Below are positions 55,726 to 64,000 of a stretch of 64,000 nt of DNA, one piece after another. This DNA comes from Spinactinospora alkalitolerans (GTDB lineage Bacteria > Actinomycetota > Actinomycetes > Streptosporangiales > Streptosporangiaceae): assembly GCF_013408795.1 (NCBI RefSeq), contig NZ_JACCCC010000001.1, positions 5,456,001 to 5,520,000 on the forward strand. Reading direction: 5' to 3'. A program made the position numbers and the translations under genes. Below the pieces are notes generated by a model that did not search any database, had not been told where the DNA came from, and was given only the letters and a program-made list of their open reading frames with translations. Numbering within the stretch: the first letter of the stretch is position 1; the number at the start of each line of letters is the position of its first letter.

Positions 55726-56295
55726 CTAGGCTTCCTTGAACGGGAAGCCGAGCCGCTTGAGCAGGCTACGGCCTTCGTCGTCGTTGGTCGCCGTGGTGAC
55801 GACCGTGATGTCCATGCCGCGCTGGCGGTCGACCTTGTCCGGGTCGACCTCGTGGAACATGACCTGCTCGGTCAGACCGAAGGTGTAGTTGCCACGGCCG
55901 TCGAACTGCTTCGGGGAGAGCCCGCGGAAGTCGCGGATGCGGGGCAGCGCCAGGGAGAGCAGGCGGTCGAGGAACTCCCACATCCGGTCGCCGCGCAGCG
56001 TGACGCTGGCGCCGATCGGCTGGCCCTCGCGCAGCTTGAACTGCGCGATGGAGTTCTTCGCCCGGTTCACCTTGGGCTTCTGGCCCGTGATCGCCGACAG
56101 GTCTGCGATCGCGCCCTGGATCAGCTTCGCGTCGCGCGCGGCCTCACCGACACCCATGTTGACCACGATCTTGGTCAGGCCGGGGACCTGCATGATGTTC
56201 TTGATGTCGAACTCGTCGCGCAGACCCTGGATGATCTCGGAGCGGTACTTCTCCTTGAGGCGCGGCAGCGCGGGGGCTTCAGTCGTAACCGTCAT
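55726..56295 (-). CDS. rplE: 50S ribosomal protein L5
   Basis: 189 residues. [40 protein letters not shown] and [20 protein letters not shown] are conserved L5 blocks. It binds 5S rRNA and contacts P-site tRNA. Start overlaps the rplX stop by one base (TGATG). Confidence 0.98.
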   Translation of the reverse strand: MTVTTEAPALPRLKEKYRSEIIQGLRDEFDIKNIMQVPGLTKIVVNMGVGEAARDAKLIQGAIADLSAITGQKPKVNRAKNSIAQFKLREGQPIGASVTLRGDRMWEFLDRLLSLALPRIRDFRGLSPKQFDGRGNYTFGLTEQVMFHEVDPDKVDRQRGMDITVVTTATNDDEGRSLLKRLGFPFKEA

Positions 56296-56600
56296 CAGAT
56301 GTCCTTACCGGTGCGGCGGGAGATCCGAACCTTGGTTCCGTCTTCCTCGAAGCGGTAACCGACGCGCGTGGCCTTGCCGTCCTCGACGATCGCCACGTTG
56401 CTCACGTGGATCGCAGCCTCCTGGGTGACGACCTCACCCTGCTGGCCGCCCGCCTGATTGGCCTTCTTGTGCTTCTTGATGAGGTTGACGCCCTCGACGA
56501 CGACACGCTGCTCCCGGGGAAGGGCCCTGAGGACCTTCCCGGTGGCACCCCTGTCCTTGCCGGCGATGACGATGACCTCGTCGCCTGATTTGATCTTCAT
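56295..56600 (-). CDS. rplX: 50S ribosomal protein L24
   Basis: 101 residues with the KOW motif at the N-terminus ([27 protein letters not shown]) and [20 protein letters not shown]. It initiates 50S assembly. Three nucleotides after the rplN stop. Confidence 0.98.
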   Translation of the reverse strand: MKIKSGDEVIVIAGKDRGATGKVLRALPREQRVVVEGVNLIKKHKKANQAGGQQGEVVTQEAAIHVSNVAIVEDGKATRVGYRFEEDGTKVRISRRTGKDI

Positions 56601-56603
56601 CGC

Positions 56604-56972
56604 CTAGAGCACCTCCGGCGCTAGCGAGATGATGCGCATGAACTTCTTGTCCCGCAGCTCACGGCCGACCGGGCCGAAGATGCGGGTGCCTCGCGGGTCC
56701 CCACCGTCCTTGATGAGCACGGCGGCGTTCTCATCGAAGCGGATGTAGGAGCCGTCGGGCCGGCGGCGCTCCTTGGTGGTGCGCACGATAACGGCCTTGA
56801 CGACATCGCCCTTCTTCACGCCGGCGTTGGGAAGAGCGTCCTTCACCGTCGCCACGATGGTGTCGCCGATGCCCGCGTAGCGCCGACCCGAGCCGCCGAG
56901 AACGCGGATGGTCAAGATCTCCTTGGCACCCGTGTTGTCGGCGATCTTGAGTCGCGACTCCTGCTGAATCAC
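56604..56972 (-). CDS. rplN: 50S ribosomal protein L14
   Basis: 122 residues from a [23 protein letters not shown], then [20 protein letters not shown] and [20 protein letters not shown]. It forms part of the intersubunit bridge. Separated from rpsQ by 99 nt, the largest gap in this part of the operon apart from rpsN-rpsH. Confidence 0.98.
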   Translation of the reverse strand: MIQQESRLKIADNTGAKEILTIRVLGGSGRRYAGIGDTIVATVKDALPNAGVKKGDVVKAVIVRTTKERRRPDGSYIRFDENAAVLIKDGGDPRGTRIFGPVGRELRDKKFMRIISLAPEVL

Positions 56973-57071
56973 GTCTGCTCCTGATATATGCGCGCGAGTT
57001 CACTTCCCGCGCTTGCTAGGTGGTCTCACCCCTCGGCGGCCGATCTCCACGAATCGGCCGCCGGACGGGGG

Positions 57072-57356
57072 TTACTTAGCCTTCTCCAGGATCTCCACGA
57101 CGCGCCAGCGCTTGGTCGCGGACAGCGGGCGGGTCTCCATCAGGCGGACCCGGTCCCCGATGCCGGCGGAGTTCGCCTCGTCGTGGGCCTTGTACTTCGT
57201 GGTACGGCGGATGACCTTGCCGTAGAGCGCGTGCTTGACGCGGTCCTCCACCTCGACAACGACGGTCTTGTCCATCTTGTCGCTGACGACGTAGCCCTCG
57301 CGCACCTTGCGGTAGTTGCGCTCGTGGTCGCGGGTCACGGCCTTCTCTTCGCTCAT
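57072..57356 (-). CDS. rpsQ: 30S ribosomal protein S17
   Basis: 94 residues. An OB-fold protein: [20 protein letters not shown], then [29 protein letters not shown]. Primary 16S rRNA-binding protein. Overlaps the rpmC stop by 4 nt (ATGA). Confidence 0.98.
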   Translation of the reverse strand: MSEEKAVTRDHERNYRKVREGYVVSDKMDKTVVVEVEDRVKHALYGKVIRRTTKYKAHDEANSAGIGDRVRLMETRPLSATKRWRVVEILEKAK

Positions 57357-57607
57357 TCGGCTGCTTCCTTCGTCTTCTCAGCCGACTCGCCGGCCAACGG
57401 CATGATGCCGAGTTCGTGCTCCCGCATGACCGTGTAGATCCGAGCGATCTCACGCTTGACGGTGCGCAGCCGACTGCTGTTGTCCAGCTGCCCGGTGGCG
57501 GCCTGGAAGCGGAGGTTGAACAGCTCTTCCTTGGCCTCCTTGAGCTTGCCGACCAGGTCCTCCAGGGACTGGTCGCGCAGCTCCTGGGCGGTCAGGGACT
57601 TCGCCAT
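57353..57607 (-). CDS. rpmC: 50S ribosomal protein L29
   Basis: 84 residues from the ATG at 57607: [20 protein letters not shown], then [20 protein letters not shown], with a short Ala/Glu tail. It lies at the tunnel exit and helps dock SRP and trigger factor. The start shares one base with the rplP stop (TAATG). Confidence 0.97.
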   Translation of the reverse strand: MAKSLTAQELRDQSLEDLVGKLKEAKEELFNLRFQAATGQLDNSSRLRTVKREIARIYTVMREHELGIMPLAGESAEKTKEAAE

Positions 57608-58023
57608 TACTCCCACACCTCCCGCTTCACGAACTTGCACTTCATCGGGAGCTTGTGCATCGCGCGGCGCAAGGCCTCCTTCGCGATGGGCTCCGGAACC
57701 CCGGACAGCTCGAACATCACGCGTCCGGGCTTGACCGGGGCGACCCACCATTCCGGGGAGCCCTTGCCGGAGCCCATGCGGGTCTCGGCGGGCTTCTTGG
57801 TCAGCGGGCGGTCCGGGAAGATGTTGATCCAGACCTTGCCGCCGCGGCGGATGTGCCGGGTCATCGCGATACGCGCCGACTCGATCTGCCGGTTGGTGAC
57901 GTAGGCGGGCTCCAGGGCCTGGATGCCGTACTCACCGAAGTTGATCTTCGTACCACCCTTGGCGCGACCGGAGAGGTCCGGGTGGTGCTGCTTGCGGTAC
58001 TTGACCTTGCGGGGAATGAGCAT
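57607..58023 (-). CDS. rplP: 50S ribosomal protein L16
   Basis: 138 residues. [20 protein letters not shown], then [20 protein letters not shown] and [20 protein letters not shown] are diagnostic. It contacts A-site tRNA near the peptidyl-transferase centre. Three nt after the rpsC stop. Confidence 0.98.
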   Translation of the reverse strand: MLIPRKVKYRKQHHPDLSGRAKGGTKINFGEYGIQALEPAYVTNRQIESARIAMTRHIRRGGKVWINIFPDRPLTKKPAETRMGSGKGSPEWWVAPVKPGRVMFELSGVPEPIAKEALRRAMHKLPMKCKFVKREVWE

Positions 58024-58026
58024 CGG

Positions 58027-58880
<854 letters not shown>

Positions 58881-58881
<1 letters not shown>

Positions 58882-59261
58882 TATCGGGTCCTTCCCTTCG
58901 TCTTGGACGAGGTGCCCGCGGCCGCGGTCTCGCGCGGCTCGACGACCACCGTGATGTGGCTCGTCCGCTTGGTGACCCGGAAGGCGCGGCCGAAGCCCCG
59001 CGGCCGGATCCGCTTCAGGGTCGGACCCTCGTCCACCCACGCGCGGCTGACCACCAGCGTCTCGCGATCCAATTTGTTGTTGTGCTCGGCATTGGCGATG
59101 GCGCTCGCGAGCACCTTGCCCACTGGTTCGCTCGCCGCCTGGGGAGCGAACCTCAACACCGCCTGTGCCTCGCCAGCGGGCAGCCCGCGAATAAGGTCCA
59201 CCACTCGGCGGGCCTTTCGGGGCGTAACACGGGTGTACCGTGCTTGAGCCCTCGTTTCCAT
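58881..59261 (-). CDS. rplV: 50S ribosomal protein L22
   Basis: 126 residues from the ATG at 59261, with GAGGG 7 nt upstream ([20 protein letters not shown]); a frame extends further but the extra residues are not conserved. The tunnel-loop region is in [20 protein letters not shown]. It lines the exit tunnel, where mutations give macrolide resistance. Confidence 0.97.
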
Positions 59262-59329
59262 CGCTTTTCCCTCGCTCACGGAAATCACCCCCACGCACCG
59301 TGGGGAAACGGCTTAACTAGTTGCAACCG

Positions 59330-59608
59330 CTAGCGGCGGCTACGGCGGTCTTCCTTGACGTGGCTGCGGAAAGTGCGCGTGGGAGCGAACTCACCGAGCT
59401 TGTGACCGACCATGGACTCCGACACGAACACGGGAACGTGCTTGCGCCCGTCGTGCACGGCGATCGTGTGCCCGATCATCTCGGGAACGATCATGGAGCG
59501 GCGCGACCACGTCTTGATGACGTTCTTGCTGCCCTTCTCGTTCTGGTCCTCCACCTTCTTGAGCAGGTGGTGGTCGATGAAGGGACCCTTCTTAAGGCTA
59601 CGTGGCAT
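59330..59608 (-). CDS. rpsS: 30S ribosomal protein S19
   Basis: 92 residues: [20 protein letters not shown], then [20 protein letters not shown] and [20 protein letters not shown]. It pairs with S13 in the 30S head. 12 nt after the rplB stop. Confidence 0.98.
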   Translation of the reverse strand: MPRSLKKGPFIDHHLLKKVEDQNEKGSKNVIKTWSRRSMIVPEMIGHTIAVHDGRKHVPVFVSESMVGHKLGEFAPTRTFRSHVKEDRRSRR

Positions 59609-59620
59609 CAGACGTGCTCC

Positions 59621-60454
59621 TTACCGCTTCTTCTTGCTACGCCGACGCACGATGAGCCGGTCGCTGCCCTTGTTCGGCTTACGGGTGCGGCCCTCGGGCT
59701 TGCCCCACGGGCTGACCGGGTGGCGACCGCCCGAGCTCTTGCCCTCACCACCGCCGAGCGGGTGGTCGACCGGGTTCATGGCGACGCCGCGGACGGTCGG
59801 GCGCTTGCCCTTCCACCGCATGCGGCCGGCCTTGCCCCAGTTGATGTTGGACTGCTCGGCGTTGCCGACCTGCCCGACCGTGGCGCGGCAGGTGATCTCG
59901 ACCTGGCGCATCTCACCGGAGGGCATCCGCAGCGTGGCGTAGGCGCCCTCCTTGGCGAGCAGCTGGATCTGCGAACCCGCGGAACGGCCCAGCTTGGCGC
60001 CACCGCCCGGCTTCAGCTCGACCGCGTGCACGAACGTACCCGTGGGGATGTGGCGCAGCGGGAGGCAGTTGCCCGGCTTGATGTCGGCCTGGGAGCCGTT
60101 CTCGACGCGGTCGCCCTGCTTGAGGCCGGCGGGCGCCAGGATGTAGCGCTTCTCGCCGTCCACGTAGTGCAGCAGCGCGATGCGCGCGGTGCGGTTCGGG
60201 TCGTACTCGATGTGCGCGACCTTCGCGGGGACGCCGTCCTTGTCGTGGCGACGGAAGTCGATGACGCGGTAGGCCCGCTTGTGTCCGCCGCCCTGGTGGC
60301 GGGCGGTGACGCGGCCGTGGCCGTTCCGCCCGCCCTTGGAGTGCAGCGGACGCACCAGGGACTTCTCCGGGGTCGAACGCGTGACCTCGACGAAGTCGCT
60401 CACGCTGGAACCGCGGCGACCCGGTGTCGTCGGCTTGTACTTACGAATGCCCAT
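59621..60454 (-). CDS. rplB: 50S ribosomal protein L2
   Basis: 277 residues. [20 protein letters not shown], the central RNA-binding fold, and the highly conserved [20 protein letters not shown] with the peptidyl-transferase-proximal His. The basic C-terminus ends RRRSKKKR. Core component for peptidyl-transferase activity and subunit association. Confidence 0.98.
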   Translation of the reverse strand: MGIRKYKPTTPGRRGSSVSDFVEVTRSTPEKSLVRPLHSKGGRNGHGRVTARHQGGGHKRAYRVIDFRRHDKDGVPAKVAHIEYDPNRTARIALLHYVDGEKRYILAPAGLKQGDRVENGSQADIKPGNCLPLRHIPTGTFVHAVELKPGGGAKLGRSAGSQIQLLAKEGAYATLRMPSGEMRQVEITCRATVGQVGNAEQSNINWGKAGRMRWKGKRPTVRGVAMNPVDHPLGGGEGKSSGGRHPVSPWGKPEGRTRKPNKGSDRLIVRRRSKKKR

Positions 60455-60509
60455 CTTCTTCGCGCATTCCTTTACGTGTTGCTTGAGTTGAAGCGGTCGA
60501 GCGAGTGGA

Positions 60510-60800
60510 TCAGACGCCGAAGATGTCGATCCGGCTGCCCTCGCGCAGGCTCACGATCGCGCGCTTGGTGTCGGGGCGCTTGCCGTACCCGAACCGCGTG
60601 CGCTTGCGCTTGCCCTGACGGTTGACCGTGTTGACGTTGGCGACCTTCACGTCGAAGATCTGCTCCACCGCCATCTTGATCTGCGTCTTGTTGGCGTCGG
60701 GCCGAACGATGAACGTGTACTTGTTCTGGTCGATCAGGCCGTAGCTCTTCTCGGAAATCACCGGCTCGATGATGATGTCCCGAGGGTCGGGGATCCTCAC
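60510..60800 (-). CDS. rplW: 50S ribosomal protein L23
   Basis: 96 residues from a [23 protein letters not shown], then [20 protein letters not shown]. It is the docking site of trigger factor at the tunnel exit. Its GTG overlaps the rplD stop (GTGA). Confidence 0.98.
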   Translation of the reverse strand: MRIPDPRDIIIEPVISEKSYGLIDQNKYTFIVRPDANKTQIKMAVEQIFDVKVANVNTVNRQGKRKRTRFGYGKRPDTKRAIVSLREGSRIDIFGV

Positions 60801-61468
60801 TGCTCGCCCTCCTGAGACGCCGCGGCCCGCGGGGCGCCCTGGACGTGGGCCAGGAACTCCTCGTAGCCGGCCTCGGTGAACACGATGTCGTCCGCGTACA
60901 GGACGTCGTAGGTGTTGACCTGGTCGGCGTCGAGGATGTGCGCCTCGGGCAGGTTCCGCAGCGCGGTCCGGTTGTGCTCGTCCTCGTGCGCGAGGACCAC
61001 CAGCACCTTGTCGGAGTCGGTGACCTGGCGCAGCGCCTTCAGAGCGGTCTGGGTGCGCTTGGCGGTGACGTCCTCGGCGAGGAACTCGCTGATGACGTGC
61101 ACGCGACCGTGGTTGGCCCGGTCGGAGAGGGCCCCGCGCAGAGCGGCGGCCTTCATCTTCTTGGGCGTCCGCTGGCTGTAGTCGCGCGGCTTGGGGCCGT
61201 GCACCGTGCCGCCGCCGGTGAACTGCGGGGCGCGGATGGAGCCCTGCCGGGCGCGACCGGTGCCCTTCTGGCGGTACGGCTTGCGACCGCCGCCGCGCAC
61301 CTCGCCGCGGGTCTTGGTGGAGTGCGTGCCCTGGCGGGCCGCGGCCTCCTGCGCGACAACGACCTGGTGGATCAGTGGGATGTTGACCTGCTGGCCAAAG
61401 ATCTCACCCGGGAGCTCGACGCTCCGGCCGGCCGCGCCGTCGGGGTTCTTGACCTCGATCGTCGCCAT
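60797..61468 (-). CDS. rplD: 50S ribosomal protein L4
   Basis: 223 residues. [20 protein letters not shown] starts the core. The tunnel loop is [20 protein letters not shown], and [20 protein letters not shown] follows. In E. coli L4 also represses the S10 operon; no such leader is recognised here. Three nt after rplC. Confidence 0.98.
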   Translation of the reverse strand: MATIEVKNPDGAAGRSVELPGEIFGQQVNIPLIHQVVVAQEAAARQGTHSTKTRGEVRGGGRKPYRQKGTGRARQGSIRAPQFTGGGTVHGPKPRDYSQRTPKKMKAAALRGALSDRANHGRVHVISEFLAEDVTAKRTQTALKALRQVTDSDKVLVVLAHEDEHNRTALRNLPEAHILDADQVNTYDVLYADDIVFTEAGYEEFLAHVQGAPRAAASQEGEQ

Positions 61469-61471
61469 GAC

Positions 61472-62122
61472 TTACTTGTCCCCCTTCGCGGCGGTGCGGA
61501 CGAGCACCAGCCCGCCGTTGGGGCCGGGAACCGCACCCTTGACCAGAATGAGGCCCTTCTCGGCGTCCACCGAGTGCACGGTGAGGTTCTGGATGGTCTT
61601 GCGCACGTTGCCCATGCGACCGGCCATCCGGACGCCCTTGAACACGCGCCCGGGCGTGGCGCAGCCGCCGATGGAACCCGGCGAACGGTGCTTGCGCTGG
61701 GTGCCGTGCGAAGCGCTGAGGCCGTGGAAGCCGTGGCGCTTCATGACACCGGCGAAGCCCTTGCCCTTGCTCTTGCCGGTGACGTCGACCAGCTGGCCGA
61801 TCTCGAACGCCTCGGCGGTCAGCTCCTGGCCCAGCGTGTACTCGCTGGCGTCGGTGGTGCGGACCTCGACGTAGTGCCGGCGCGGGGTGAGCTCGTGCTT
61901 GCGGAGGTAGTCACCCAGCGGCTTGTTGACCTTGCGCGGGTTGATCTGCCCGTAGCCGAGCTGGACGGCGGAGTAGCCGTCGGTCTCCGGAGTGCGGACG
62001 CGAGTCACGACGCACGGACCGGCCTTCAGGACCGTCACGGGCACGATCTTGCCCGCGTCGTCGAAGACCTGGGTCATGCCGAGCTTCTCGCCCAGAACTC
62101 CCTTGATCTGCTTGGTGGCCAT
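61472..62122 (-). CDS. rplC: 50S ribosomal protein L3
   Basis: 216 residues from the ATG at 62122 ([20 protein letters not shown]). [20 protein letters not shown] and [20 protein letters not shown] are conserved; the loop near the latter reaches the peptidyl-transferase centre. 13 nt after rpsJ. Confidence 0.98.
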   Translation of the reverse strand: MATKQIKGVLGEKLGMTQVFDDAGKIVPVTVLKAGPCVVTRVRTPETDGYSAVQLGYGQINPRKVNKPLGDYLRKHELTPRRHYVEVRTTDASEYTLGQELTAEAFEIGQLVDVTGKSKGKGFAGVMKRHGFHGLSASHGTQRKHRSPGSIGGCATPGRVFKGVRMAGRMGNVRKTIQNLTVHSVDAEKGLILVKGAVPGPNGGLVLVRTAAKGDK

Positions 62123-62135
62123 GTCTGTGCGTCCC

Positions 62136-62444
62136 TTAAAGCTTGATCTCGATGTCGACACCGGCCGGCAGGTCGAGACGCATCAGCGAGTCGACGGTCT
62201 TCGGCGTCGGGTCGATGATGTCGATCAGCCGCTTGTGTGTGCGCATCTCGAAGTGCTCGCGCGAGTCCTTGTACTTGTGCGGCGAACGGATGACGCAGTA
62301 AACGTTCTTTTCCGTCGGCAACGGCACCGGGCCAGCGACCTGCGCGCCGGTCCGCGTCACAGTTTCGACGATCTTCTTCGCCGAGCTGTCGATGACCTCG
62401 TGGTCATAGGCCTTGAGCCGAATGCGGATCTTCTGTCCCGCCAT
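62136..62444 (-). CDS. rpsJ: 30S ribosomal protein S10 (NusE)
   Basis: 102 residues: [20 protein letters not shown], then [20 protein letters not shown] and [20 protein letters not shown]. Besides its place in the 30S head it acts as NusE in antitermination and transcription-translation coupling. First gene of the S10 operon; AAGG lies just upstream of the ATG. I could not define its promoter boxes in the 174 bp between it and the tuf terminator. Confidence 0.98.
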   Translation of the reverse strand: MAGQKIRIRLKAYDHEVIDSSAKKIVETVTRTGAQVAGPVPLPTEKNVYCVIRSPHKYKDSREHFEMRTHKRLIDIIDPTPKTVDSLMRLDLPAGVDIEIKL

Positions 62445-62618
62445 GGTGGCCTTATCGTCCTTCGCTTCAGTGTCCGTAGAGGCACGGTGCCGTGATCCGG
62501 CCCTGTGCCCTTCCGGGGCTGCCCTTTTCGCTTGAGGCTCTATTCACCTGAGAAACTGCTACAGGGCTGTCCCCTGAAGGTGCATCACCGCTACAGAGCC
62601 CGATGACGTCGTTCATGG

Positions 62619-62655
62619 TGTGGGCGGCCGAGCCGCGGGGGCTCGACCGCCCACA
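62619..62655 (-). terminator. tuf terminator
   Basis: TGTGGGCGGCCGAGCC (62619-62634) pairs with GGCTCGACCGCCCACA (62640-62655), 16 bp with one mismatch and a 5-nt loop, 10 nt after the tuf stop. It separates the str-type operon from S10. Confidence 0.88.
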
Positions 62656-62665
62656 TACGGTCGTG

Positions 62666-63859
62666 CTACTTGGTGACCTTGGTGACGCGGCCCGCGCCGA
62701 CGGTCCGGCCACCCTCGCGGATGGCGAACTGCAGGCCCTCCTCCATGGCGACCGGCTGGATCAGCTGGACGCTCATCTCGGTGTTGTCGCCCGGCATGAC
62801 CATCTCGGTGCCCTCGGGCAGCGTGACGACGCCGGTGACGTCCGTGGTGCGGAAGTAGAACTGCGGCCGGTAGTTGTTGAAGAACGGCGTGTGGCGGCCA
62901 CCCTCGTCCTTGGACAGGATGACGACCTGCGCCTCGAACTCGGTGTGCGGGGTGGTCGTGCCCGGCTTGATGATGACCTGGCCGCGCTCGACGTCCTCGC
63001 GCTTGGTGCCGCGCAGGAGCAGACCGACGTTGTCGCCGGCCTGGCCCTGGTCGAGCAGCTTGCGGAACATCTCGACACCGGTGACCGTGGTGGTCTGCTT
63101 CTCTTCCTTGATGCCGACGATGTCAACGGTCTCGTTGACGTTGATGACACCGCGCTCGATGCGGCCGGTGACGACCGTGCCGCGACCGGTGATCGAGAAG
63201 ACGTCCTCGATCGGCATCAGGAACGGCTTGTCGATGTCACGCTGCGGGTTCGGGATGTTCTCGTCGACGCTCTTCATGAGCTCGAGAACGGCGTTGCCCC
63301 ACTCCGCGTCGCCCTCAAGGGCCTTGAGCGCGGAGACCTTGGTGACCGGAACGTCGTCACCGGGGAACTCGTACTCGCTGAGGAGCTCGCGCACCTCAAG
63401 CTCGACGAGCTCGAAGATCTCCTCGTCGTCCACCATGTCGGCCTTGTTCAGGGCGACGCAGATGTAGGGGACGCCGACCTGGCGGGCCAGGAGGACGTGC
63501 TCCTTGGTCTGCGGCATCGGGCCGTCGGTGGCCGCGACCACCAGGATCGCGCCGTCCATCTGGGCGGCACCGGTGATCATGTTCTTCACGTAGTCCGCGT
63601 GACCCGGGCAGTCGACGTGGGCGTAGTGACGGGCCTCGGTCTGGTACTCGACGTGCGCGATCGAGATGGTGATGCCGCGCTCGCGCTCCTCGGGGGCCTT
63701 GTCGATGTCCTCGAAGGGCGTGTACGGGTTCAGTTCCGGGTACGCGTCGTGCAGCACCTTGGTGATCGCCGCGGTGAGCGTGGTCTTGCCGTGGTCAATG
63801 TGACCGATGGTGCCGATGTTTACGTGCGGCTTGGTCCGCTCGAACTTGGCCTTCGCCAC
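62666..63859 (-). CDS. tuf: Elongation factor Tu
   Basis: 397 residues. The G1 loop [14 protein letters not shown], switch [13 protein letters not shown], and G4 [12 protein letters not shown] are intact, followed by the two beta-barrel domains ([40 protein letters not shown]). It carries aminoacyl-tRNA to the ribosome. It follows fusA by 48 nt, probably co-transcribed, although actinobacterial tuf often has an extra promoter of its own. Confidence 0.98.
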   Translation of the reverse strand: MAKAKFERTKPHVNIGTIGHIDHGKTTLTAAITKVLHDAYPELNPYTPFEDIDKAPEERERGITISIAHVEYQTEARHYAHVDCPGHADYVKNMITGAAQMDGAILVVAATDGPMPQTKEHVLLARQVGVPYICVALNKADMVDDEEIFELVELEVRELLSEYEFPGDDVPVTKVSALKALEGDAEWGNAVLELMKSVDENIPNPQRDIDKPFLMPIEDVFSITGRGTVVTGRIERGVINVNETVDIVGIKEEKQTTTVTGVEMFRKLLDQGQAGDNVGLLLRGTKREDVERGQVIIKPGTTTPHTEFEAQVVILSKDEGGRHTPFFNNYRPQFYFRTTDVTGVVTLPEGTEMVMPGDNTEMSVQLIQPVAMEEGLQFAIREGGRTVGAGRVTKVTK

Positions 63860-63907
63860 TGGATTTCTCCTAGACGTACGAGTTTGCTAGCTGAACTGGT
63901 TACGCGG

Positions 63908-64000
63908 TTATTCGCCGCGGGCCTTCGCCACGATCTCCTGGGAGACGTTGGACGGGACCTCCGCGTAGGAGTCGAACACCATCGTGTACTGCGCTCGACC
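63908..64000 (-). CDS. fusA: Elongation factor G, C-terminal end (cut by window edge)
   Basis: The last 30 codons read [20 protein letters not shown], then [10 protein letters not shown] and a TAA at 63908-63910. This is the conserved C-terminus of EF-G domain V. The remaining gene lies beyond the window. Its position upstream of tuf is the standard str-operon order. Confidence 0.93.
   Translation of the reverse strand, partial: GRAQYTMVFDSYAEVPSNVSQEIVAKARGE

Noticed and set aside
62445-62618. L4-type autoregulatory leader of the S10 operon
   Set aside because: Only small imperfect hairpins and a GCTACAG direct repeat were seen. Nothing matches the known E. coli leader, and promoter boxes are unclear.

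Overview
The window is high-GC actinobacterial chromosomal DNA. The gene order fusA-tuf-S10-spc-alpha-rplM/rpsI-glmM/glmS-coaA-nnr-alr-tsaE/B-rimI-tsaD-groES/groEL-sigma-guaB-guaB3 is the conserved order of Streptomyces-like actinomycetes (established knowledge). Frequent GTG starts, GTGA/ATGA couplings, a second guaB-like gene and a His-tailed GroEL1 agree with this. The family cannot be fixed from sequence alone; a Nocardiopsaceae or Streptosporangiales member is my best inference.

Layout. 1-2.5 kb: an accessory patch with the 5' part of the RNA-repair methyltransferase gene hen1, an orphan HTH gene with an operator-like direct repeat, and the C-terminal remnant of an RHS protein. 2.5-6.7 kb: an unrecognised protein paired with a GT4 glycosyltransferase, then glpD. 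6.8-10.9 kb: a membrane-anchored lytic transglycosylase, guaB3 and guaB. 11-14.7 kb: a secreted PQQ-type sugar dehydrogenase with a cellulose-binding CBM2 module and a complete IS4-family element with inverted repeats and a 10-bp target duplication. Both lie between guaB and the sigma gene. 14.7-19.1 kb: a ShbA/SigD-like sigma factor, groEL, groES (CIRCE operator and promoter) and a THUMP-like methyltransferase. 19.5-23.5 kb: a long coiled-coil protein and a PLP trans-sulfuration gene with an apparent frameshift. 23.6-28.1 kb: tsaD-rimI-tsaB-tsaE (tRNA t6A synthesis), a decayed alpha/beta hydrolase, and alr. 28-35.6 kb: a PrsW-like membrane protease, NUDIX, nnr, a VOC protein, a DUF4913 protein and coaA. 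35.8-39.1 kb: glmS and glmM (UDP-GlcNAc supply), convergent on a perfect 22-bp inverted repeat. 39.4-45.9 kb: rplM-rpsI, a Pro/Gln-rich membrane protein containing a 292-bp perfect duplication, truA and rplQ. 46-64 kb: the alpha, spc and S10 operons, tuf and the 3' end of fusA, all on the minus strand.

Most of the window is housekeeping: translation, nucleotide synthesis, cell-wall precursors, chaperones and tRNA modification. The least expected signal is in the spacers. A modular intergenic repeat (family A) occurs four times in 64 kb. It has hairpin modules built on GGCC-NNN-GGCC cores, and one copy has 31-bp terminal inverted repeats matching at 27 positions. Three of the four copies fill gaps between convergent genes, and one supplies the C-terminus of the NUDIX gene. 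A second repeat (family B) occurs twice. Hairpins without U-tracts also punctuate several spacers inside the ribosomal operons, including an unusual 350-bp rpsN-rpsH gap. I saw no tRNA, rRNA or CRISPR array.
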